From NCBI RefSeq assembly GCF_900608595.1, contig NZ_UWYY01000010.1, forward strand, positions 62,001 to 126,000: a stretch of 64,000 nucleotides of DNA, in the 5' to 3' direction. This DNA is from Promicromonospora panici. GTDB taxonomy: Bacteria > Actinomycetota > Actinomycetes > Actinomycetales > Cellulomonadaceae. The position numbers and the translations under genes are program-made. The notes beneath the pieces were generated by a model. That model was given only the letters and a program-made list of their open reading frames with translations, searched no databases and was not told the DNA's origin. Position 1 is the stretch's first letter. The number at the start of each line of letters is the position of its first letter. This document shows, one piece after another, positions 8,417 to 17,018 of this stretch.

Positions 8417-9211
8417 TCAGGGAACGATCGAGTCCACGTAGCCGCCGTCCACCCGGACGGCTGCGCCCGTCGTCGCCGACGCGAGGGGAGAGCCGAGGTA
8501 GGTGACCAGGTTCGCGATCTCCTCGGGCTCGATGAGGCGCTGGAGCAGTGACTGCGGGCGGTGGAGCCGCATGAACTGGCGCTGCGCCTCATCCCAGGGC
8601 AGGGCCGGGTCGACCAGCTCATAGACGAACTTCTCGACGCCGCCGGTGTGCGTGGGGCCGGCGATGACCGAGTTGACCGTGACGCCGGTGCCCGCCGCCT
8701 CCTTCGCGAAACCACGGGAGACGCCGAGCAGCGCCGTCTTCGAGACGCCGTAGTGGATCATCTCGGCGGGGATGACGATCGCGGAGTCGCTGGCGATGTT
8801 CAGCACGCGGCCCCAGCCCTGCGCCGTCATGCCGGGCATCGTGGACCGGATCAGTCGGACGGCGGCGAGCACGTTGACCTCGAAGTACCGGCGCCACTCG
8901 TCGTCGTCGATCTCGAGCGGTGGCGTGCTGGTGAAGATGCCCAGGTTGTTGACCAGGATGTCGACGTCGCCGGTCGTGGCGAGTACCTCTGCGGCGCCGG
9001 GGGCGGTAGTGACGTCGCCGGTCGCCGGGACCAGGTCGCGGTCCGCCGAATCCGCCCGGAGCTCCTCGACCGTCGCTGCCACGCCCTCGGCTCGCCTGCC
9101 GTTGATCGCCACCCGGGCGCCCGCGTCGGCGAGCGTCGTGGCGAACGCTCGGCCGATGCCCTGGGTCGAACCGGTCACCAGCGCCGTCTTGCCGGTCAGG
9201 TCGATGCGCAT
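8417..9211 (-). CDS. Short-chain dehydrogenase/reductase (SDR)
   Basis: 264-residue classical SDR: cofactor motif TGSTQGIG near residue 14, NNLG in the core, catalytic Ser in NIASDS, and the Tyr-Lys pair in HYGVSKTALLG; C-terminal VRVDGGYVDSIVP. The Arg in NGRR after strand 2 suggests NADP(H). Substrate unknown. The upstream intergenic region has two palindromes and the gene is followed by a truncated TetR gene, suggesting it was once controlled by that regulator. Confidence 0.85.
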   Translation of the reverse strand: MRIDLTGKTALVTGSTQGIGRAFATTLADAGARVAINGRRAEGVAATVEELRADSADRDLVPATGDVTTAPGAAEVLATTGDVDILVNNLGIFTSTPPLEIDDDEWRRYFEVNVLAAVRLIRSTMPGMTAQGWGRVLNIASDSAIVIPAEMIHYGVSKTALLGVSRGFAKEAAGTGVTVNSVIAGPTHTGGVEKFVYELVDPALPWDEAQRQFMRLHRPQSLLQRLIEPEEIANLVTYLGSPLASATTGAAVRVDGGYVDSIVP

Positions 9212-9227
9212 GTCGTGCCCTGTCTCG

Positions 9228-9307
9228 CACGATAGTCGTGTGGTTCGGCCAGGGTGAGCTGTTCCGGACAGCCAGCAGGCGCGGTCTCCAGCCGAACATA
9301 GTTCGGC
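9228..9307. promoter_or_regulatory. Two palindromes upstream of the SDR gene
   Basis: CACGATAGTCGTG (9228-9240, 5-bp arms around TAG) and GCCGAACATAGTTCGGC (9291-9307, 7-bp arms around ATA) lie between the SDR start and the divergent VOC gene. Size and symmetry suit TetR-family operators. The only TetR gene nearby is truncated, so these sites may be orphaned or served by another regulator. Confidence 0.5.
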
Positions 9308-9381
9308 CCACCCGGCAGCTTCCAGGAGCGGTGACCTGCCGGGACGGCCATTCGCTGCGTGTCCGCCATTAGGGTGGGCGG

Positions 9382-9816
9382 ATGGCGTCAGTGAGGCAGT
9401 TTCAGGTCACGTTCGACTGTGCGGAACCAGAGCGGGTGGCTCGGTTCTGGTGCGAGGTACTGGGCTATGTCGTACCGCCGCCGCCAGAGGGGTTCGCCAC
9501 GTGGGCTGACTACGATCGCACGCTGCCGGCCGAGGAGCAGGGTGCGTGGTTCGCCTGCGTCGATCCCACGGGTGTGGGTCCGCGCCTGTACTTCCAGCGC
9601 GTTCCGGAGGGCAAGGTCGTCAAGAACCGGGTGCATCTGGACGTGCGGGCAGGCGCCGGGCTCGTGGGCGAGGAGCGCCTCGCCGTCCTCGAGGCGGAAA
9701 GCGCCCGACTGATCGCGCTCGGCGCGACCCACGTGCTGACGCAGTACGCCGACGAGGAGAACGAGTCCTGCATCACGCTGCAGGACATCGAGGGCAACGA
9801 GTTCTGCCTCGACTGA
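9382..9816 (+). CDS. VOC-superfamily (glyoxalase-like) protein
   Basis: 144 residues with the paired beta-alpha-beta-beta-beta modules of the vicinal-oxygen-chelate fold: FQVTFDCAEPERVARFWCEVLGY at the start, RVHLDVRAG in the middle and ITLQDIEGNEFCLD at the end. This matches the PF18029-type glyoxalase-like domain common in actinobacteria, whose substrates are mostly unknown. Ends in a solitary gene position, with no operon partner on the plus strand. Confidence 0.8.
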   Translation: MASVRQFQVTFDCAEPERVARFWCEVLGYVVPPPPEGFATWADYDRTLPAEEQGAWFACVDPTGVGPRLYFQRVPEGKVVKNRVHLDVRAGAGLVGEERLAVLEAESARLIALGATHVLTQYADEENESCITLQDIEGNEFCLD

Positions 9817-9991
9817 CGCGAGCCTGAGCGCTTGGAGAAGGTCAACGTGGGTTGTTGGCCTCGGTGGCTCCGTCGTGGACGGGTGCAGCCATCAGACCGA
9901 GTCGATCCTCGCCATGCCCGTAGCACGGCATGCCCTGTCGGCTGGACCTTATGAACGGACCGGAGGGCATCTTGGTGGTGCCGCAGAAGAG

Positions 9992-10038
9992 TTATCCACA
10001 GATTTCAAATACGCCCTGCAGGGCGTACGAATGTTCGA
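9992..10038. promoter_or_regulatory. TTATCCACA box, 16-bp palindrome and LexA-like site before the DUF222/HNH gene
   Basis: In the 279-bp gap before the HNH gene lie TTATCCACA (9992-10000, identical to a DnaA box), the perfect palindrome ACGCCCTGCAGGGCGT (10011-10026), and GCGTACGAATGTTCGA (10023-10038), which has one perfect GTTCGA half-site and a 4/6 match in the other relative to the actinobacterial SOS box TCGAAC-N4-GTTCGA. Regulatory meaning is inference. Confidence 0.4.
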
Positions 10039-10095
10039 GACAATGGAGGCAGTGAACAACGGCGGGCTAGCGGACGGGTTGGGGGGTGGGGGCCG

Positions 10096-11814
10096 GTGGA
10101 GTCGACGAACAACGCGACGCGTGGTGGCCTGCCTCCCGCGGCATCGGTGGAGGAAGCGCTGGCCCGGATCGAGGCCGCCGTGGGTGACCTGGCCGGCCTG
10201 ACCAGTGCGGAGGTGCTGGATGGGTGGGACGCGCCGGCCGTGTCCCGGCTGGCTGACGCGCACACCCGTATCCGTCGGTTGACGGGCCGGTTGGACGGGG
10301 TGCGGTACACGTTGTTGCCGCGGATCGAGGCCGAGGGTTCCTGGCGTTCCGGTGGCATGGCCCGCACGTTCAAGACCTGGCTGCGGCTGCGTGAGGGGGT
10401 CTCGGCGCGTACGGCGGGCAAGGACCTGACGATCGCCCGCCGCCTGGACACCGCGCTGCCGGTGACCCGTGAGCGGCTGGTCGCCGGTGTGCTGGGCGCG
10501 GACCACGCGAGGGTGATGACGGAGGTCGCGCCGACCAGCGAGACCCGCACCGACGCCCTGGGGTGGTTGATCGATACCCGCACCGGGGAGACGACGACGC
10601 CGGAGTTGTTCGTGCAGACCGTCGCCGTGGACTTCCCCGACCCCGCGGACGACCCGGACGGCACCGAGACCCGTGGGCTGATCACCGGTGTCCTGGAGAA
10701 GGCGGTCGCGGACGGCACCCTGGTCACCGGAGAAGGCGTGGTACTACGCGAGGCCCGGTTGTTGGACGCGGACCGGTTCCGGAGGGTGGCTAAGGCGTTC
10801 GCGTCGGTGACCGACCCGGACACCGACGAGGTGGATGATGACAAGGCCGCGGCCGGTGAGTTCCTGGACCTGGCCAAGACGTTCGGCGGCTACCACCTGG
10901 AGGGGTTCCTGACCGACGAGCACGGCCTGCTGGTGCAGACCGCGATCACCGCCGTCATGGGCGCACCCGCAGTGGACGACACCAGGACGACCTCCCAGCG
11001 CAGGGCGCAGGGCCTGGCCGACGTGGCGAGGGTGGTGCTGGACACCAACCAGGCCTCCCCCGGCGCCGCGGTCCCGCCGCACCTGAACGTGACCGTGTCC
11101 TGGAACGAGCTGGTCACCCAGGTCACCCGGACACGGGACGGCCTGTGCCTGACCTGCGGGCAGGCCACGCCCGGCCGCGGGGCGGGCCTGGCGGGTGCGA
11201 CCGGCACGACTGGCGTGGCGGGCGCGGCCGGCGCCGCTGGCATCGCTGACGGTGGCTCGGCGGGCGCACCGGGCTGGGATGCCGCCGGCTGGGCCGCGGT
11301 CGGCACCACGACCCTGTCCGGGCTGCTGTCCACGCCCGGTCCGGTGTTCACCGAGACCGGCGGCCGGATACCACGGGCCTTGCTACGCCGTCTGGCATGT
11401 GACAGCAGGATCACCCGGATCGTGTTCGGCCCCGACGGCGCCGTCCTGGACGTCGGACGCGCCCAACGCACCGTGACCGGACAGATGCGCCGCGCCGTCA
11501 TCGCACGAGACCAGCACTGCGTCTATCCCGGGTGTGATCAGCCGCCGTCACGGTGCGAGGTCCACCACGCCGTCCGCCACTGGGCCGACGGCGGGAACAC
11601 CTCCGTGACCAACAGCGCGCTGTTGTGCTGGCATCACCATGCGCTGGTCGACGCGCGTGGGATCAGCATGCACTGGGCCGGCAAGCCCGCGACGGCCACC
11701 GGCACGGCCAGCACCCTGGTGGAGACCGGGTGGGTGTTCACCGACGCCCGCGGCCACCGCATCCGCCTCCCCGACCCCATCGACGCCCTACCCCCACCAG
11801 CAGAAGCCGCCTGA
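10096..11814 (+). CDS. DUF222 / 13E12-repeat family protein with C-terminal HNH endonuclease domain
   Basis: 572 residues. The N-terminal DUF222 region (about 20-330) includes the ARRLDTALPVT and GVLGADHARVM segments. A short Gly/Ala-rich stretch near 370-400 (GATGTTGVAGAAGAAG) is followed by the HNH module at about 470-530: RDQHCVYPGCDQPPSRCEVHH, then ALLCWHHHALV, with the zinc cysteines and the catalytic His pair intact. Such genes occur in many copies in actinobacterial genomes; the nuclease role in vivo is not established. GTG start chosen because upstream ATGs are in other frames. The preceding gap holds possible DnaA- and LexA-type sites. Confidence 0.88.
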   Translation: MESTNNATRGGLPPAASVEEALARIEAAVGDLAGLTSAEVLDGWDAPAVSRLADAHTRIRRLTGRLDGVRYTLLPRIEAEGSWRSGGMARTFKTWLRLREGVSARTAGKDLTIARRLDTALPVTRERLVAGVLGADHARVMTEVAPTSETRTDALGWLIDTRTGETTTPELFVQTVAVDFPDPADDPDGTETRGLITGVLEKAVADGTLVTGEGVVLREARLLDADRFRRVAKAFASVTDPDTDEVDDDKAAAGEFLDLAKTFGGYHLEGFLTDEHGLLVQTAITAVMGAPAVDDTRTTSQRRAQGLADVARVVLDTNQASPGAAVPPHLNVTVSWNELVTQVTRTRDGLCLTCGQATPGRGAGLAGATGTTGVAGAAGAAGIADGGSAGAPGWDAAGWAAVGTTTLSGLLSTPGPVFTETGGRIPRALLRRLACDSRITRIVFGPDGAVLDVGRAQRTVTGQMRRAVIARDQHCVYPGCDQPPSRCEVHHAVRHWADGGNTSVTNSALLCWHHHALVDARGISMHWAGKPATATGTASTLVETGWVFTDARGHRIRLPDPIDALPPPAEAA

Positions 11815-11938
11815 CGGGCAGGGTAGCTGGTCAGGCAGCCTGACCTGGAGCAGGTGCTCGACGCCTGATTGCCGGGACGGGTCCTCGCGAATGACGACGT
11901 GGCACGCCCGGCGGTGCCACGTTGAGCCCCTCAAAGCC

Positions 11939-13853
11939 CTAACCGTCCTCTGTGCGGGACCAGCGCTCCCAGAGCCACAGGATGATGACGATCAGCAGGA
12001 AACCGGGTATCCCGATGACACTGAGCCTGCCCAGCCAGCTCGTCATATCGGCGCCGACGCCGGTGCCTGTGCCGTCGGCGGTTGTCGGGCCGTCGTTCCC
12101 GGGACTCGCGCCGTCGGTGCCGCCCCCGGGTTCGGTTCCGCCGCTCGTTCCGGCGTCGCTTTCGGCCTCGCCCTCGGCATCGCTCGCCGTTCCGTCTCCG
12201 ATACCAAGTGTGGTGAGCCAGTCCTTGATCTCGGCGCCGACGCCGGAGTTGGTGTTGGCGCCGTCGTCGAGCTGATTGTCGCCGTCGGACTCGTTGCCCG
12301 CGTCGCTGTCGTCGGCCGTACTGGTTTCGGGCGGGGTGTCCGTTCCAGAGCCCTTCTCGGAGCTCCCCTCTCCCATACCGAGTGAGGAGAACCAGTCCGA
12401 GATCTCGGCGCCGATGTCGGAACTTGTGCCATCGGAGGTGTCGTCACCGTTGGCGCCGCCATTGTCGCCCTCGGCGTCCGGCTGACCGTCGCTGTCAGGC
12501 TCGTCTGCGTCTGCGCCGTCGTCACTGCCACTGTCGCCACGCCCGCGACTACCCTCGCCGGAGCTGGCTCCGGGTGCCGCACCCGGCCCGGCACCCTCTC
12601 CGGACTCGCTGTCCGAATCGCCTACGGAGCCGCTGCTGTCGGTGTCGTCCCCGCCCGTACCTTCGGTGTCGGTGCCTCCTCCGCCCGCACCCGCATCGTC
12701 GCCACCTTCTCCTGCGCTACCTCCGGTTCTCGAGCCTTCGCCGCCTCCGCCCGCGCTGCTACCAGTTCCGGTGCCGCGGTCGCCTCCGCCACTGCCAGCT
12801 CCGCCACTGCCAGCTCCGCCGCCAGCGCCCCCGCCCGGGCCGTTGCCAGCTCCGCCCGCACCGGCACCTTCGCCGGCTCCGCCGCCCGCACCGCCGCCAC
12901 CCGCACCCCCGCTTCCATCGCCCGCACCGGGCTTCGGGACGGACTGGGCGGCGGGCGGATCGTCGGGCTGGTTCGCTACCAGTGCCATGGCGCCGCCGCC
13001 TGCCGCGAGCGCGGCGAGCACACCCGCGACGATGGCCGCCTCCTTCTTGCCGAAGCGCGGCGCCCCGGCACCCGCCGCACCGGCCGCACCCACCGCCCGC
13101 CGCCCCCGCGGCGCCCGCACCCACGGCGGCGCCGAGCGCGCCGGTGGCCACGGCCGCCGCCACGACGTGCTGGCCGTAGTCGCGGAGCATCCAGGAGACC
13201 TCGCGGACGTCGATGAAGGCGCGGGTGCACTCGGCGCAGGTGTCCATGTGCGCCTCCACCCGGTTGCGGCGGCGGGGGAGGAGCCGGTCCTTGAGGTAGT
13301 CGTGCATGGCGGCGCGGGTGGTGCGGCACTCGGGTTCGTTGACGGCTTGGGCGTGGGCGGCGGCGAATGCTCCGGCGAGGCGTTCCTCGGCGCGGCGTAG
13401 CCGCATGGTCACGGCGTGGGGTCGTACGCCGAGGCCGGTGGCGATGTCGGTGACGGCCTTGTCGTGCACGTGTCGTTCGAGGAGGATCTGGCGGTCGTCG
13501 TCGGCCAGGTCGGACAGGGCGGTGCGGAGCATGGTGACGTCGGCGAGGCGTTCGGCGTCCAGCTCGGCGCCTGCGGCTGGGGGAGTCAGGCCGTCGAGCG
13601 TGTCGTCCTCGACCGGGTGGGCGCGGCCGGCTTCGCGGGTCATGGAGATGGCTTCGTTGACCGCGGCGCGTCGCCAGTAGGGGGCGGGGTCGTTGATGGT
13701 GCCGCCGGTGGAGACGATGCGGACCATCTTCTCCAGGGCGCGGCTGGTGGCTTCCTCGGCGTCGATGCCGGGCACGCGTGCGGCGACCGAGTGCACGACG
13801 TTGGGGCGATGCACGACCCAGTCGTCGATCTGCAGTGCGCGTGCCGCCGTCAT
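11939..13853 (-). CDS. Sigma factor with fused zinc-finger anti-sigma domain and two-helix membrane tail, frameshifted near 13103
   Basis: Residues about 1-75 and 115-170 form sigma-70 regions 2 and 4 (YWRRAAVNEAIS; LADDDRQILLERHV then GVRPHAVTMRLRRAEERL). A zf-HC2 anti-sigma finger follows at about 185-230 (EAHMDTCAECTRAF). The frame then changes by one base: from about 13120 the sensible frame encodes FGKKEAAIVAGVLAALAAGG (membrane helix 1), a 290-residue acidic Gly/Ser/Asp linker, and IGIPGFLLIVIILWLWE (helix 2). Removing one base from the five-C run 13103-13107 joins both parts, so this is a real frameshift, programmed slippage or a sequencing error. Unshifted, the sigma frame runs to 12759. 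ATG has a GGGAGGGGG site. Confidence 0.75.
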
Positions 13854-13922
13854 ACCGGGTGCCCCCTCCCGATCGGCGATGATTCCACCGCGGTCGGAAG
13901 GGCGCGCGACGAATCCCATGAT

Positions 13923-13936
13923 GTGCGTTAACGCAC
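13923..13936. promoter_or_regulatory. GTGCGTTAACGCAC palindrome upstream of the sigma factor
   Basis: Perfect 14-bp palindrome, about 70 bp upstream of the sigma-factor start, with near-symmetrical flanks (ATG on the left, CAT on the right). It is the only clear operator-like element in this gap; the cognate protein is not known. Confidence 0.4.
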
Positions 13937-13980
13937 CATAAGTCGGTCACCGCCGCCCCCGGCAGGGCGCCGGGAAACGG

Positions 13981-14634
13981 TCAGGCGTTCGGGGCATGTG
14001 TGCCGGTGGCACGGGTCCTGAGCAGGTCCATGACGTCGTTCAGGCCCATCTCGACGCGTCCGTAGACGCGGGGGTTGAGCAGCGTCGTGCCGTCGAAGTC
14101 ACCGGCGGACGCGAAGAACGCGACCGGCACGGTCAACGCCTGGAAGAACCCGAACAGGGGCCGTAGGGCGTGCTCCAGGACGAGCGCGTGCCGGTCCGTG
14201 CCGCCCGTCGCGGCAAGGAGGACCGGCTTGTTGGCGAGCGCGTACTGGTCCACGAGATCGAAGAAGTGCTTGAACATCCCGGGGTAGGAACCCCGGAACA
14301 CCGGTGTCGCGGAGATCAGCAGATCGGCCTGCTCGGCGAGCCGGATCGTGGCCTCGACGTCGGGCGAGACCTCGTCGCGCTCGGCCGCCTCGGTGAAGCC
14401 CGGGCCGAGGCGGTAGACGTCGATCTGGGACGTCTCGATGGGAAGCATGCCGCCCAGCGTGTCCAGGATGACGCCGACCAGGCCCATCGTCTTGGAGCGT
14501 TCGTTCGGGCTGCCGTTGACGACGACGACGCGGAGCGCCGCACCGCCGTCCGCCGGATGCTCGGCCGGACGCTCGGCTGGACGCTCCGCCGGATGCTCAG
14601 CCCGCTCCAGGCCGACGGCGGTCGGGGCGCTCAT
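13981..14634 (-). CDS. NADPH-dependent FMN reductase-family flavoprotein
   Basis: 217 residues. After a repetitive Ala-Glu-Arg-Pro N-terminus (AERPAERPAEHPA) comes the flavodoxin-like fold: VVVVNGSPNERSKTMGLV (phosphate loop), ISATPVFRGSYPGMFKHFFD (isoalloxazine loop), LLAATGG. This is the CE1759/MsuE-like reductase family that often supplies reduced FMN to a partner monooxygenase. Start overlaps the stop of the upstream LLM oxidoreductase (ATGA), so the two probably form a two-component flavin system. Expression is probably controlled by the divergent MarR gene. Confidence 0.85.
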   Translation of the reverse strand: MSAPTAVGLERAEHPAERPAERPAEHPADGGAALRVVVVNGSPNERSKTMGLVGVILDTLGGMLPIETSQIDVYRLGPGFTEAAERDEVSPDVEATIRLAEQADLLISATPVFRGSYPGMFKHFFDLVDQYALANKPVLLAATGGTDRHALVLEHALRPLFGFFQALTVPVAFFASAGDFDGTTLLNPRVYGRVEMGLNDVMDLLRTRATGTHAPNA

Positions 14635-15692
14635 GCCGCGCTCTTCTCACGCGCGGCGACCTCGCGGCGCACAACCGGTGCGACCTCGGTTCCGAGCCGT
14701 TCGATGGCCGCAAGGTGCTCCTGCTGCGGCATCCCGCCGAAGCCCATCTGGATCAGGGCGCGGTTCAGGCCGTACAGCTCGTGGTAGGCGAGGAGCTTGT
14801 CGATCATCTCCTGCGGGCTGCCGACCAGGAGTCCTGCCTGCGGCGAGGACTGCGCGTCGAACGCCGACCGGGGCAGCAGGAACCCCTCGCCGCGCTGGTG
14901 GTTGTTGTCCATCATGCCGCGCGCGAAGTACGGGTACATGACGTCCCGCGCGTGCTGGCTGGTGCGCCCGACGAACCCGTGCGCGTTGATGCTGACCGGC
15001 AACGCGCCGACGTCGTGCCCCGCCTGCTCGGCCGCCTCCCGGTAGAGCTCGACGGTCTGCAGGTGGGACGCGATCGGGCCCAGCAGCAGTGCCAGCGCCA
15101 TGGGCAGGCCGAGCCGCCCGGTGCTGACGGCAGACGCCGGAGACCCGCCGACGCCCACCCAGACCGGGATGGTGTCGCCGTCGGCGCGGGGCGCGATGTC
15201 GGCGTCGGCCAAGGGGGCGCGGAACCTGCCCTGCCACGTCAAGGGGTTCCGGTCGCGGATCTTGAGCAGCAGGTCCAGGTTCTCGCGGAACAGGTCGGCG
15301 TAGTCCTTGAGGTCGTACCCGAACAGGGGGAACGACTCGGTGTACGAGCCGCGGCCCGCGATGATCTCCGCGCGTCCGGCGGACAGCAGGTCGATGGTGG
15401 CGAACTGCTCCCAGACCCGTACCGGGTCCTCCGAGCCGAGCACGGTGACGGAGCTCGTCAGCCGGATGTTCTCGGTGTGCTCGGCGGCCGCCGCCAGCAG
15501 GATCGTCGGCGCGGACCCGACGAAGTCGCTGCGGTGGTGCTCGCCGACGCCGAAGACGTCGAGGCCCACCTCGTCGGCGACCCGTGCCTGTTCGATCGTC
15601 TCGCGGACGCGCTGCCGCGGGGACGGCAGGACTCCGGTGACGGGATCCTTCGTGATCTCGCCGAACGTCATGATCCCGATCTCGAATGCCAT
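14631..15692 (-). CDS. LLM-class flavin-dependent oxidoreductase (luciferase-like)
   Basis: 353-residue TIM-barrel bacterial-luciferase-like protein. Typical elements: GLDVFGVGEHHRSDF near residue 44, IRLTSSVTVLGSEDPVRVWE, LLSAGRAEIIAGRGSYTES, IPVWVGVGGSPASAV and GSPQEMIDKL near the C-terminus. These enzymes use FMNH2 or F420 to oxidise diverse substrates; the coupled FMN reductase gene argues for FMNH2. Substrate unknown. Transcribed away from a MarR regulator, with one copy of its probable operator in the promoter. Confidence 0.88.
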   Translation of the reverse strand: MAFEIGIMTFGEITKDPVTGVLPSPRQRVRETIEQARVADEVGLDVFGVGEHHRSDFVGSAPTILLAAAAEHTENIRLTSSVTVLGSEDPVRVWEQFATIDLLSAGRAEIIAGRGSYTESFPLFGYDLKDYADLFRENLDLLLKIRDRNPLTWQGRFRAPLADADIAPRADGDTIPVWVGVGGSPASAVSTGRLGLPMALALLLGPIASHLQTVELYREAAEQAGHDVGALPVSINAHGFVGRTSQHARDVMYPYFARGMMDNNHQRGEGFLLPRSAFDAQSSPQAGLLVGSPQEMIDKLLAYHELYGLNRALIQMGFGGMPQQEHLAAIERLGTEVAPVVRREVAAREKSAA

Positions 15693-15768
15693 CGTGAGTT
15701 CCTCCCTGCCGACGGCGGTGGCGAGCGCCTCCGATGACCGCCGACGTTCCGGTCTGCACTGGATAACT

Positions 15769-15865
15769 TGTCTGCGCAGACAGATATTCCGCCGGGGGCT
15801 GTCAGATGCACCGGTGACCCGGGTGACCTGTGCGTCTGACGGCGGAGAGGGTGTCTGCGCAGGCA
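15769..15865. promoter_or_regulatory. Two TGTCTGCGCAGRCA palindromes in the divergent LLM/MarR promoter region
   Basis: TGTCTGCGCAGACA (15769-15782) is a perfect 14-bp palindrome, and TGTCTGCGCAGGCA (15852-15865) differs at one position. One lies before each divergent gene, the layout expected for an autoregulated MarR repressor. Confidence 0.7.
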
Positions 15866-15906
15866 GGTGAGTGGTGTCCGGGGACCAGGGCCGTTAGCGT
15901 GCGGGG

Positions 15907-16380
15907 ATGGCGACCGACCGGCTGCGCGACATCGAGGCCGAAGCATGGCAAGGGTTCCTGTATACCCACGACCGGCTCTGGAGCACGCTCGAGGCCGGGC
16001 TGGCACGGCACGGCGTGAGCATGGCCGAGTACAGCGTGCTGGCCCTGCTCGGCGAGGCCGGCCCGAAGGGCATGCGGATGTCCGACCTCGCGCAGCGTCG
16101 GCTGATGACCAGCGGCGGGTTCACGCGGCTCGCCGACCGGCTCGAGAACCGGGGGCTGATCGAGCGCCGCCGTTCGACGACGGACCGCCGCAGCTCCGAC
16201 GCGGTCCTCACCCCGGCGGGGCGAACACTGATGCGCAAGGCGTGGCGCCAGCACCACAGCGACCTGCGCAGCCAGTTCTTCGACCTTCTCGACGATGACG
16301 ACCTGCGCCGGCTGGCCGGCATCTGGGCCAAGCTGGACCCGGCCGCCGAGCCCGTGGCAGACGACACCCCGGGCGGCTGA
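15907..16380 (+). CDS. MarR-family transcriptional regulator
   Basis: 157 residues with a winged helix: KGMRMSDLAQRRLMTSGGFTRLADRLENRGLIERRRSTTDRR is split over helices 3-4 and the wing (about 55-97), with a flanking helical dimerisation domain. Probably represses itself and the divergent LLM/FMN-reductase operon in response to a small aromatic or oxidant ligand (family knowledge). Two matching palindromes occupy the shared promoter region. Confidence 0.88.
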   Translation: MATDRLRDIEAEAWQGFLYTHDRLWSTLEAGLARHGVSMAEYSVLALLGEAGPKGMRMSDLAQRRLMTSGGFTRLADRLENRGLIERRRSTTDRRSSDAVLTPAGRTLMRKAWRQHHSDLRSQFFDLLDDDDLRRLAGIWAKLDPAAEPVADDTPGG

Positions 16381-16389
16381 GGGGCCGGG

Positions 16390-16908
16390 TCAGTGGCTGC
16401 GCCGCCGCAGCGCGACGCCGCGGACGAAGGCCGCCTGGCCGGCGTGCTGGATGTCGTCGTTGACGACGCTGACCAGCCGGACGCCGAGCGTGACCGGCGG
16501 GTTCCAGGACTCGTCGATCACCTGGTCGAGGTCGGCGTCGGACAGGGTGCCCAGGTACCGGATGGTCCGGTCGTGCACGGCGTCGTGGTACGCGGTGAGC
16601 AGCTCGCCGGACGGCACCCGGACCGCCGAGACCTCGTCGGCGTCGTGCCCGTAGCCGGTGTCCTCGGCCGGGAACGGCAGCCCGAACCGGCGGTCCCACG
16701 CGTCGTCCGACCAGACCTGGCTGGTGCCGGCGGCGTCGGCGATGTGATCGTCCTGGACCCGGGACAGGTGCCAGATGAGCCACGCCACCGAGTTCGCGTC
16801 CTCGTCGACGCGGAACGCGAGCTCCTCTGCGGTCAGCCCCTTGACCGCGTGGCGCACGGTCTGCTGGATCCTGTTGAACGCGTCCACGAGCAGATCAGTA
16901 CTCCGCAT
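16390..16908 (-). CDS. DinB/DUF664-family protein (mycothiol-transferase-like)
   Basis: 172-residue four-helix DinB fold. Metal-ligand histidines are visible in IWHLSRVQDDHIADA and DDIQHAGQAAFVRG. DUF664 members in mycothiol-producing actinobacteria act as mycothiol- or bacillithiol-dependent metal-binding transferases; the specific reaction is unknown. ATG at 16908 follows a pyrimidine-poor region (rc GGGGACGGC). Convergent with the MarR gene, 9 bp from its stop. Confidence 0.8.
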   Translation of the reverse strand: MRSTDLLVDAFNRIQQTVRHAVKGLTAEELAFRVDEDANSVAWLIWHLSRVQDDHIADAAGTSQVWSDDAWDRRFGLPFPAEDTGYGHDADEVSAVRVPSGELLTAYHDAVHDRTIRYLGTLSDADLDQVIDESWNPPVTLGVRLVSVVNDDIQHAGQAAFVRGVALRRRSH

Positions 16909-17018
16909 GCCGCCGTCCCCTTTCGTGCCGTGGCGTCTACCAGCCACGATGCCATGACGGCCGCGCGTTCGCCCAGGACGGCGGGCCGGGTGGCACCGTG
17001 GCGCCACCCGGCCCGGCG

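Noticed and set aside
9992..10000. Chromosomal or plasmid replication origin at the TTATCCACA box
   Set aside because: Only one DnaA-like box, no cluster, no AT-rich unwinding region and no dnaA, rep or par genes.
12382..13400. Pro- and Arg-rich plus-strand frames opposite the sigma-factor tail
   Set aside because: They are complements of the Gly/Ser/Asp repeat linker and have no start signals.
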